Source of the DNA: Candidatus Woesearchaeota archaeon
GTDB taxonomy: Archaea; Nanobdellota; Nanobdellia; Woesearchaeales; UBA11576
Length of the DNA stretch: 12,121 nucleotides
Direction of reading: 5' to 3'
Assembly (NCBI GenBank): GCA_030591125.1
Contig: JAUVBP010000016.1
Span: forward strand, 1-12,121
Shown: piece by piece, positions 1 to 5,639 of the stretch
How the letters are laid out: every line of letters starts with the position of its first letter
Position numbering within the stretch: position 1 is the stretch's first letter
Translations under genes and position numbers: made by a program
Notes under the pieces: model-generated
What the model was told of the DNA's origin: nothing
Seen by the model: the letters and a program-made list of their open reading frames with translations, nothing else
The model's database searches: none

Positions 1-24
1 CTCAAGAAAGTCCCTATACGGGAT

Positions 25-1917
25 GTGCAGCCTCATGAAAAAGAGATGAAGGGTGTGCTGAGCTTCAAGGTCATCCTCCTTATCACGATAAACTCTATAA
101 TGGGTACGGGCATATGGTTCCTTACAGCAGCAGGAGCCAAGCACGCAGGACCTGCGTCGCTCATATCCTGGGGCGTACTTTCCGTCGTTGCCGTGTATAT
201 AGCGATGTGCTTCTCAGAACTGACATCGATGTTCCCTAAAGCAGGAGGGGTATATGAATTCGCAAAGCAGACATACGGCAGGTTCTGGTCATTTGTCATA
301 GGATGGACAACATCAATAGCAGGATCCGTGACGATTGCCATGCTCCTTCTGGGGGCTCTCCAGTACATGATACCAATAAAGTATTCCCACGTCTACATCC
401 CTATCGCAATCGCACTCATCATCCTCTTCAACTATATCGCGTATAGAGGGATGCAGACAAGCACATACATGCTTGTAGGTTTTGCGTTGGTCACCATCGC
501 GACCATAACTGCAATCATAATCCCAGGATTCTTCAATTTCGACATTGCAAACTTCACACCATTCTTTGTCTTCCCCACAATAAACATAATGCTCGCAATA
601 TTCTTCATCGCAGAGACATTCTTCGGGTGGGAAAGCGCAATCTTCCTCTCAGCAGAGACAAAGAACCCCAAGAAGATAATGCCTAAAGCCCTGATATATG
701 GGACGATGGTGATATCAGGATTCGCTCTGCTACTCTCTTTGATCGCCATGGGAGTCATCCCGTGGGAGCAATACGGTGAGTCGGTCGCGCCTTTGAGAGA
801 CCTGGGCGCAGCGTACTTCGGGACTGTAGGTATCATCATATTCACCGTGCTGGTATCCACATCGATAATCGGCGCTGTGGCCAGCTGGATAGTCACTGCA
901 CCCCGCCTGCTCATGGCCCTGGCAGAGGATAAGCTGTTTTTCGTACACTTCGCAAAGATACACCCTAAGAACAAGAGCCCATACGTGTCGATAGTATTCC
1001 AGGTCATCGTACTGTCCATCCTCGTATATATCGGATCAGGATCCTATGAGATGCTGCTGCACCTCCTCATACCATTGATACTCGTGCTGTATTCTGCCGT
1101 GATGCTCAGCGTCGTGGTGTTAAGGTTCAAGAGGCCCGACCTGCCAAGGCCTTTCAAGGCACCTTTCGGAAAGGTAGGCCCGTTCTTCACGATATTCTTC
1201 ATGGCTTTCCTGATGATCATGTTCATAAAAGAGACCCATGGCGCTCTAGATCTCCTGAAAGTATCGATGTCATTGATTGTCTTCGGAATCCCTGCATACT
1301 TCGCAATCGAGATATTCTACGAGCAGAAATACATCAATATGAGAAAGAATATCTACGCACGACTCTCATATTATTACCATTCAGCCCCTATCCCCCGGAT
1401 CCTTTTCAACAGGATACACAAGATATTGGGAGAGACCGATAAGAACACCGTACTGCTCGACTATGACTGCGGCGCCGGAGGCTTCACAAGGAGCATGATC
1501 AAGAAGAAGCTACCTTTCAAGAGGATATACGCGGTCGACAAGGCAGAGCAGCAGGTAAAAGTGTTCAAGGAGAACGTGCCTCTTAACCATAAGAGAAAGA
1601 TAAGCATATACTTCAGGGAATCATGGAGGATTCCCAAAAAGATAAAGGAAGTGGACATGTTTGTGTCATTCGATTCCCTCGGCTATATCGATGATGTCCC
1701 TTCTTTCCTCAAGCACGTGCGTCAGGTCCTGCGCAAGAAAGGCAGGTTCTGCTTCTACATCAAGAACACTTTCATCAACATGACGCCGAACGCCCTGCTG
1801 GTTGCGGACAAGAAAGAAGTCCTTAAGCTGTTCTCTGACGCGAAGCTGGACGCAGAGTACCACATCAGGAAGAAGATGTTCAAGGAAGAGATCTTCATCT
1901 ATGGCGTGAAGAAGTGA
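25..1917 (+). CDS. APC-family amino acid permease fused to a C-terminal methyltransferase-like domain
   Basis: Residues about 14-435 form an amino acid/polyamine permease of the APC superfamily, which would move an amino acid or related amine across the membrane by proton coupling or exchange. About 12 hydrophobic segments are visible, the first with the glycine-containing turn SIMGTGIWF (residues 24-32), and the FFGWESAIFLSAETKNPKK stretch (199-217) is typical of the family. After the last membrane segment, residues about 440-630 look like a class I S-adenosylmethionine-dependent methyltransferase: motif I LLDYDCGAGG (477-486) and an acidic residue after strand 2 (AVDK, D505). Normal permeases end near residue 430-450, so this is a fusion in one uninterrupted frame. 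The substrates of both halves are unknown. The start is uncertain: GTG at 25 is used here, ATG at 46 is possible, and the frame stays open to base 1, so the gene could begin before the window. Confidence 0.85.
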   Translation: MQPHEKEMKGVLSFKVILLITINSIMGTGIWFLTAAGAKHAGPASLISWGVLSVVAVYIAMCFSELTSMFPKAGGVYEFAKQTYGRFWSFVIGWTTSIAGSVTIAMLLLGALQYMIPIKYSHVYIPIAIALIILFNYIAYRGMQTSTYMLVGFALVTIATITAIIIPGFFNFDIANFTPFFVFPTINIMLAIFFIAETFFGWESAIFLSAETKNPKKIMPKALIYGTMVISGFALLLSLIAMGVIPWEQYGESVAPLRDLGAAYFGTVGIIIFTVLVSTSIIGAVASWIVTAPRLLMALAEDKLFFVHFAKIHPKNKSPYVSIVFQVIVLSILVYIGSGSYEMLLHLLIPLILVLYSAVMLSVVVLRFKRPDLPRPFKAPFGKVGPFFTIFFMAFLMIMFIKETHGALDLLKVSMSLIVFGIPAYFAIEIFYEQKYINMRKNIYARLSYYYHSAPIPRILFNRIHKILGETDKNTVLLDYDCGAGGFTRSMIKKKLPFKRIYAVDKAEQQVKVFKENVPLNHKRKISIYFRESWRIPKKIKEVDMFVSFDSLGYIDDVPSFLKHVRQVLRKKGRFCFYIKNTFINMTPNALLVADKKEVLKLFSDAKLDAEYHIRKKMFKEEIFIYGVKK

Positions 1918-1957
1918 GTGAAGTTGCACATAGAGTAAATTTCTGAAGGTAACCTCT

Positions 1958-1963
1958 TTATAC
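1958..1963 (+). promoter_or_regulatory. TATA box for the 168-aa gene
   Basis: TTTATA is centred about 24 bases before the ATG at 1985. This spacing places transcription start at or next to the start codon, giving a leaderless archaeal transcript. No Shine-Dalgarno sequence precedes the ATG, which agrees with this. Confidence 0.6.
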
Positions 1964-1984
1964 CTAGATCAGTCAGATAGTAGT

Positions 1985-2491
1985 ATGGCTAAAGGTGATT
2001 CGCTAGAGGATATCCTAGAAGGTGTATTGCACCTGCATTCTGAGACAGGTACTGAAGGGGGATACTGGGCTTTCCAGGACTCCAGGTTCATAGAACAGAA
2101 TACAACACGTCATGCCTGCAAAGGGTGTGGATTGTATTGGGATAAAAGCATGAGCAGTTCTATGCCTGAGAATCCTGACTATGAACGTCCTGAAGGATGG
2201 CCTGAATTCTGTGTTCCTGAGGAGCATGAATTTGAGTTAGTTTCTAAAGAATCCTGGTCTTATGAAGGGTTAAAGTATCTCAACGATGGGGATAAGCTGA
2301 CAATATATCATCCTGACACAGGTGATGAAGTGTGGTCTGGTGTTATAGATCTTGAACAGCATGACCTGTTCACAGAAGATGCGAGAGGATACTGGATACA
2401 CGCAGACCAGAAAGGCATCGACAGGGATGAATGGGCAGAATATTTCTTTGAGAAGTATCCGGCTAAGCTGGAGCCGTTGAAGAAAATCTGA
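1985..2491 (+). CDS. Uncharacterised acidic protein with a Cys/His cluster (168 aa)
   Basis: I do not recognise a named domain. The protein is acidic and soluble, with no signal peptide or membrane segment. Residues about 42-75 carry a possible metal site: HACKGCG gives a CxxC pair, and FCVPEEHEFE about 25 residues later offers another Cys and His. The C-terminal half has a pattern that looks conserved (WSYEGLKYLNDGDKLTIY, then VWSGVIDL, then GYWIHADQKGIDRDEW, ending in FFEKYPAKLEPL), suggesting a compact beta-rich domain. Similar strings seem familiar to me from uncharacterised archaeal and bacterial proteins, but I cannot name the family. A TATA box sits about 24 bases upstream, and the 146-aa gene follows after 12 bases, so the two are probably one transcript. 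It opens the accessory island behind the permease. Confidence 0.8.
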   Translation: MAKGDSLEDILEGVLHLHSETGTEGGYWAFQDSRFIEQNTTRHACKGCGLYWDKSMSSSMPENPDYERPEGWPEFCVPEEHEFELVSKESWSYEGLKYLNDGDKLTIYHPDTGDEVWSGVIDLEQHDLFTEDARGYWIHADQKGIDRDEWAEYFFEKYPAKLEPLKKI

Positions 2492-2503
2492 AAGGTAACC
2501 AAG

Positions 2504-2944
2504 ATGTCTGAAAATAATAAGATTGATGAACTTGAGCGACGAGTTGCGCGACTTGAGCACGACTCCTACCAAGGGAGAGTAAGCAATCTTCAGGAAGGAG
2601 TCACGTATAATGGATGTTCACCATCAGCAGAGGTTCCTTCAAAGGACAAAGCAGAACAAGCCAATACACGCATTGAACAAATCATCAGAAAACTTAGGGA
2701 GGTTGCTAACAACTACCTGTGTGCTGCTGGAAAGGTCATTCCACGTTCTTCGCTACCTTCTACCTATAGACAGGGTATGAGACTGTTCAGGGATCCAAAA
2801 GGTGAATTGATGCGCGTATATGCGCGCGGAGAAATCGACGACAGAGAATACTATCAGCGCAGTCATCAACTCGACAAGGAAGCTGAAGAGCGAGGCTCGC
2901 AATTCATCGAAGTCACAGAACAGGAGACTAGCACACAAAAGTAA
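2504..2944 (+). CDS. Uncharacterised coiled-coil protein (146 aa)
   Basis: Not a recognised family. The N-terminus (residues 5-20, NKIDELERRVARLEHD) has the heptad look of a short coiled coil, suggesting oligomerisation. A Ser/Pro-rich linker follows, then a second helical stretch (about 50-72, ending at a lone Cys) and a charged C-terminus rich in Arg, Glu and Gln. There are no membrane segments and no catalytic motifs. The start codon lies 12 bases after the stop of the 168-aa gene, with AAAGGTAACC between them, where AGGT may act as a weak ribosome binding site. Translation is therefore probably coupled to the upstream gene, and the two may be functional partners. Length, codon pattern and operon position support a real gene, but nothing indicates its role. 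Confidence 0.7.
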   Translation: MSENNKIDELERRVARLEHDSYQGRVSNLQEGVTYNGCSPSAEVPSKDKAEQANTRIEQIIRKLREVANNYLCAAGKVIPRSSLPSTYRQGMRLFRDPKGELMRVYARGEIDDREYYQRSHQLDKEAEERGSQFIEVTEQETSTQK

Positions 2945-2958
2945 AGGGATGGGTGATT

Positions 2959-2965
2959 AAAAAAA
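2959..2965 (-). terminator. Poly-T terminator of the 103-aa gene
   Basis: Seven T residues on the minus strand directly follow the TAG of the 103-aa gene (stop at 2966-2968). A T-tract alone is enough for intrinsic termination in archaea. It lies in the 21-base gap between two convergent genes. Confidence 0.5.
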
Positions 2966-3277
2966 CTACATTTCATACCAAGGTATAAATGCTTGTTTAA
3001 AACGATATTCTGCAAGTTCAGAAGCTTCGTCAGCATTTTTTCGCGCCTCATCTGCAACCTTACGAATCTTACTATAATTCCGACCCTTTCCCAAGGCTAC
3101 ATCAAAAATATTCATTACACTGGCTGAAGTAGCAAGATTGAGTTGTTGATCAGATTCTCTATATGCGCTATAAGCCTGAACCATACGAACTCCGCAGTTT
3201 CCAGTTAAAGCTAATAAACCTATTGCCCCACTTACAAGTGCAGCACTTTTTATCCTGTCAGCCAAATTTTTTGCCAT
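2966..3277 (-). CDS. Small single-pass membrane protein, unknown function (103 aa)
   Basis: One hydrophobic segment (about residues 11-30, SAALVSGAIGLLALTGNCGV) near the N-terminus would anchor the protein or act as an uncleaved signal. The cysteine in TGNC does not fit a lipobox. The remaining 70 residues are polar and mostly helical (KIRKVADEARKNADEASELA), like a short coiled coil on one side of the membrane. The family is not recognised. The ATG at 3277 is supported by a TATA box (3297-3304) at leaderless spacing, and a T7 tract follows the stop. It converges on the 168/146-aa pair and is transcribed alone. A phage-like or cassette-borne small membrane protein is possible but not shown. 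Confidence 0.65.
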   Translation of the reverse strand: MAKNLADRIKSAALVSGAIGLLALTGNCGVRMVQAYSAYRESDQQLNLATSASVMNIFDVALGKGRNYSKIRKVADEARKNADEASELAEYRFKQAFIPWYEM

Positions 3278-3296
3278 AAATATCCAGAAACAACAC

Positions 3297-3304
3297 TATT
3301 TATA
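3297..3304 (-). promoter_or_regulatory. TATA box for the 103-aa gene
   Basis: TATAAATA on the minus strand is centred about 24 bases before the ATG at 3277, with an A-rich stretch just upstream of it. It supports a leaderless start there. Confidence 0.65.
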
Positions 3305-3390
3305 TTTTTTTCGAAGGTTTAAAAGACATATTTAGTTCATTTCCCATAGCTAATCACGCTACATCAGCCCATAAAATATCAGAACCCTGA

Positions 3391-3515
3391 CTTTAAACCA
3401 GTAGTTGAACGCCCACCAAGTCATCTTTAACCAGAAGTTGAAGTCCTGCATAGTGCGAAGTTTAACATGAGGTTGGACGCCAGCGCCCAGGGATGAACTT
3501 ACAGTTCACGTCCGG
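3391..3515. repeat. Tandem array of four palindromic AAC-N5-GTT sites
   Basis: Four sites with AAC, five bases, then GTT lie in tandem: 3396-3406, 3429-3439, 3464-3474 and 3496-3506, at steps of 33, 35 and 32 bases. The right arms read GTTGAACGCC, GTTGAAGTCC, GTTGGACGCC and GTTCACGTCC; the left arms read TTTAAAC, CTTTAAC, GTTTAAC and GATGAAC. Each site is therefore an imperfect inverted repeat around a 5-base centre. The last forms a tight hairpin, TGAACT-TAC-AGTTCA (3494-3508), enclosed by GGACG (3475-3479) and CGTCC (3509-3513). A fifth site lies 1.5 kb away at 4984-4994. The arms match the invariant AAC and GTT of integron core sites, but a full attC is not present; iterons or operators are alternatives. 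Confidence 0.6.
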
Positions 3516-3732
3516 TCACAAATTCTTATTGTTAATGTACTAATATGCTTTCTTCTATATTAATTCATTGGCCTGACAGCTTGAAATTTTGTATGACAAA
3601 CACGATACAAGATTTAAATATAAGCATATCTTGCGACTTAACGATTACTTTCAGAATAAATAACTAGTTTTCTTATGTTTGAGTCCTTCACAAATGCTGA
3701 GTGATTCATGAGGTGGTGCAAACACCTTTCTG

Positions 3733-4824
3733 CTAATCTGTTCCATATCGAAGATATCCTTTGCCTTCCAACTTAGAATACGGCCTATATTCTGGCCAAT
3801 ACAGGTCACCATTAGCGTTGTATATCGGAAGAAGAAATTCTTCTTTACCCTTATAAGTTTCCAACATCAAAGAAGCGATCTTATTCGCTTTCTTCATCAA
3901 CTTGGTCTTGTCAGTCTCTTCGCAGTACTTGTATTTGTCTTGTTCTCTTAAGTCGTGTTCATCTCTATCACAATCTGAAGAATATTTGTCTGCAAGGTTC
4001 TTTTTCAAGACAAGTTTAACTCGAGAGTCAAGTTCTGATTCTGAGAGTTTTCTTACTGATCTGAATATGACCCCTCTGAAGAACCTTGGCGCCACTCTTG
4101 CATGAAGAACCCATCCATATTCATAATATGCTCTCGCTACACCTGTTGAGTAGTCTCCCTGGTATGCTGCGTATGTATTTGGCTGGAGGATTGGCTGCCA
4201 TTTATCTCCTCTTTTGTACGGGACTTCTTTGAATTTGTCTAGCCTGAACATGATTGCCACAGAGTCTCTAGCATCATGAACCATCCAAGTATATTCATTG
4301 ACGCGAACACTTACATGGTCACGCGCATCATGAACATTTCTGCCTATTATGTTGAACCATACAATGGATTCTCCATGCTGTCTGGCATTTTTTACCCATT
4401 GTTCCTTATTCACGTCTTTTTCGAAATCACCTTCTCCAGTTGTCTCAGGTCCTCTGCCAAGCAGACCATCAGTCAGGATATTCTTTAAAAGCGAAGGTTT
4501 AACCGCAGAAAACGCGGTCCATTCCAAGTTGATATCCTTAGCTTTTCTCCAGATCTTTTCGAGAATGGGTGTTGAAAGACTGTCAATCCCTACAGGTTTT
4601 TCGCTCAAAGTTCCATCTTCCCTTAAGGTCTTGAATCTATTGCGGATATACCAGCCATCTCCCAGAGAATATTTCTTCACTTCAAAACCTGCAGATTCCC
4701 AAGCTTTACGGAATTCAGCGTCACTGTTCAAAAAGATCTCTAAGTCTTCAACGAATATTTTCCAAGGTATATCATTTCGTAAGAAGGCTGCTATGAACGG
4801 ATATTCTTTATCTAGGTGTACCAT
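3733..4824 (-). CDS. Unrecognised 363-aa orphan protein flanked by repeats
   Basis: I cannot assign a family. The protein is soluble, rich in Tyr, Trp, Lys and Asp, with no signal or membrane segment. The hexapeptide VHDARD occurs twice, 18 residues apart (164-169 and 182-187). The order SAVKPSLLKNILTDGLL (about 106-122), VAIMFRLDKF (189-198) and VAPRFFRGVIF (244-254) faintly recalls ADP-ribosyltransferase-like folds, in which an early helix ends in 'ILxxGL' and a late strand precedes 'P..I.GVI', but no catalytic residues can be assigned. The C-terminal 100 residues are highly charged. The ATG at 4824 follows GAGG by 7 bases, with a TATA-like TTATATTA near 4868-4876. The gene is A+T-rich relative to its neighbours and lies between related repeats, which suggests transferred cargo. 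Confidence 0.75.
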   Translation of the reverse strand: MVHLDKEYPFIAAFLRNDIPWKIFVEDLEIFLNSDAEFRKAWESAGFEVKKYSLGDGWYIRNRFKTLREDGTLSEKPVGIDSLSTPILEKIWRKAKDINLEWTAFSAVKPSLLKNILTDGLLGRGPETTGEGDFEKDVNKEQWVKNARQHGESIVWFNIIGRNVHDARDHVSVRVNEYTWMVHDARDSVAIMFRLDKFKEVPYKRGDKWQPILQPNTYAAYQGDYSTGVARAYYEYGWVLHARVAPRFFRGVIFRSVRKLSESELDSRVKLVLKKNLADKYSSDCDRDEHDLREQDKYKYCEETDKTKLMKKANKIASLMLETYKGKEEFLLPIYNANGDLYWPEYRPYSKLEGKGYLRYGTD

Positions 4825-4831
4825 GGAAGTT

Positions 4832-4835
4832 CCTC
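4832..4835 (-). promoter_or_regulatory. Ribosome binding site GAGG for the 363-aa gene
   Basis: GAGG on the minus strand lies 7 bases before the ATG at 4824. An in-frame TGA just upstream rules out an earlier start. Unlike the leaderless genes around it, this one seems to have a short leader. Confidence 0.5.
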
Positions 4836-4855
4836 ATTCATATCTTAGTAATTAG

Positions 4856-5012
4856 GATGTATATTGCTATAATATAAGATTTTCGGTGGTGCGGCGCACA
4901 TACAAGAAACCAAGAACGCACTATTTCCTCATAAGATGAACGGACGATGCAAAAAATAAGTTAGTCCACCAGTTGCGGACGTGAACTGCTAGTTGAACGC
5001 CAGCGCCCGGAC
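4856..5012. other. Intergenic stretch between the 363-aa gene and the displaced ychF end
   Basis: No coding frame is visible. It contains the promoter region of the 363-aa gene, a T6 tract on the minus strand (about 4952-4957) that could terminate transcripts arriving from ychF and the peptidase gene, and the repeat site at 4976-5012. Confidence 0.5.
4868..4876 (-). promoter_or_regulatory. Possible TATA box for the 363-aa gene
   Basis: TTATATTA-like sequence on the minus strand about 48 bases before the ATG, which would give a leader of roughly 20 bases containing the GAGG ribosome binding site. Several overlapping TATA-like strings are present, so the exact box is uncertain. Confidence 0.4.
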
Positions 5013-5023
5013 TCAACGTCCAG
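4976..5023. repeat. Fifth AAC-N5-GTT site with nested hairpin, partner of the array at 3391-3515
   Basis: AAC-TGCTA-GTT lies at 4984-4994. GTTGAACGCCAGCGCCC (4992-5008) matches 3472-3488 at 16 of 17 bases in the same orientation. CGGACGTGAACTG (4976-4988) is the exact reverse complement of 3502-3514. GGACGT (4977-4982) can pair with ACGTCC (5016-5021), enclosing AACT/AGTT, so a nested hairpin similar to that at 3475-3513 can form. One arm of it runs into the last codons of the displaced ychF end. Confidence 0.65.
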
Positions 5024-5087
5024 TAATTATCTCAACGACATCCCGGTGTTTCAGTTTATGCTCCTTGCCGAAGGTCATCTTTGTCTT
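5013..5087 (-). pseudogene. Displaced, recoded copy of the 3' end of ychF (24 codons plus stop)
   Basis: Read on the minus strand, this encodes KTKMTFGKEHKLKHRDVVEI followed by ITGR and TGA. The intact GTPase ends in the same 24 residues except for R-to-M and V-to-F changes. At DNA level 55 of 75 bases match the true gene end (5640-5714); of the 20 mismatches, 17 are synonymous or within the stop codon. Both copies begin with AAGACAAAG (5079-5087 and 5706-5714), 627 bases apart. The copy starts directly after the TAA of the peptidase gene and is in frame with it, but has no start or TGS domain of its own. It is best explained as the former ychF end, displaced when DNA carrying the peptidase gene and a divergent ychF end entered. 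Confidence 0.85.
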
Positions 5088-5597
5088 TTAAACAATCTTC
5101 TTGAACAAGAATGAGAACCCTTTCTTATCCCCTAATGCAGCATATAGATGTGCAGCAGGCTCGCCAACCAGACAATAGTATATCTTACCGAATAATCCTG
5201 AATAATCTGTATGACCCATCTTGATATGCCCTAATTCATGCCTCAAGAGAGACCTGAACTGACCATTGTAATCTTTCTTCATAAAATTCGGTTCAAAGGG
5301 TAAGAAAATATTCTCACCTAACTCAGACAGACCTCCTGGAGGCAATGCTATCGAGATGCCATATACCCCCTCATCTATCTTTGAAGCGTCACCAACATAT
5401 TCGCGACAATATAGGTATTCAAGAGGCAGTTCAGGTGTGATTAGATCCATGTCCAAATGCTCTAACCCTGCTTTCTTCACTTCCTCGTCAAATATTTCCA
5501 AAATAGTCTCATCAACACACTCAACCATAACGTGTAAATCTCCAAACCTCTCCTCTGCCAACTTGCCGATATCTATAACTCTCTCTCCTGAAACCAT
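5088..5597 (-). CDS. ImmA/IrrE-like zinc metallopeptidase (169 aa)
   Basis: The motif RHELGHIKMGH gives the zinc-binding pair and catalytic glutamate of an HExxH peptidase (H120, E121, H124). GEPAAHLYAAL (145-155) resembles the downstream E-x-x-A helix that supplies the third ligand (E146) in ImmA/IrrE-type enzymes. Those proteins usually cleave a partner repressor, often in mobile elements or stress responses; the target here is unknown and no HTH partner is adjacent. There is no signal peptide or membrane segment, so it should act in the cytosol. The ATG at 5597 lies 42 bases after the ychF stop with no clear TATA box, so it probably shares the ychF transcript. Its stop abuts the displaced ychF end, marking it as the cargo of that insertion. 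Another minimal HExxH family is possible. Confidence 0.75.
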   Translation of the reverse strand: MVSGERVIDIGKLAEERFGDLHVMVECVDETILEIFDEEVKKAGLEHLDMDLITPELPLEYLYCREYVGDASKIDEGVYGISIALPPGGLSELGENIFLPFEPNFMKKDYNGQFRSLLRHELGHIKMGHTDYSGLFGKIYYCLVGEPAAHLYAALGDKKGFSFLFKKIV

Positions 5598-5639
5598 AAT
5601 TAATCTACCCCAAAATGTAACCCGAATATGATAATGAAC

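Larger units (their letters stand above)
3278..3732. other. 455-base non-coding stretch with repeat array
   Basis: I see no convincing gene here. From the left it holds the TATA box of the 103-aa gene, an A+T-rich segment, the AAC-N5-GTT array (3391-3515), another A+T-rich segment with a weak inverted repeat CAAGAT/ATCTTG (about 3607-3632), and a small dyad AGGTG/CACCT just past the stop of the 363-aa gene. That dyad could help define the transcript end but lacks a strong T-tract. A 30-codon Trp-rich frame on the minus strand (3359-3451) overlaps the repeats and is probably chance. Confidence 0.6.

Noticed and set aside
432..1019. Long open frame antisense to the permease
   Set aside because: The plus-strand frame is a clear membrane transporter; the antisense product has no recognisable features and arises from the codon use of the real gene.
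3359..3451. 30-codon Trp-rich open frame on the minus strand (MQDFNFWLKMTWWAFNYWFK and on)
   Set aside because: It coincides with the repeat units, whose 33- and 35-base steps do not keep one reading frame, and it has no ribosome binding site. The composition follows from the repeat sequence.
3391..3515. CRISPR array
   Set aside because: The period of 32-35 bases is too short for repeat plus spacer, the repeats are imperfect and only about 20 bases long, and there are no cas genes nearby.
3712..3728. Hairpin AGGTG/CACCT after the 363-aa gene as terminator
   Set aside because: The stem is short and no strong T-run follows on the minus strand.
3391..5021. Canonical integron attC sites
   Set aside because: Only the inner core pattern AAC-N5-GTT is met. 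A full attC needs RYYYAAC first and GTTRRRY after a longer folded segment; no such pair with suitable pairing was found, and no integrase gene is present.
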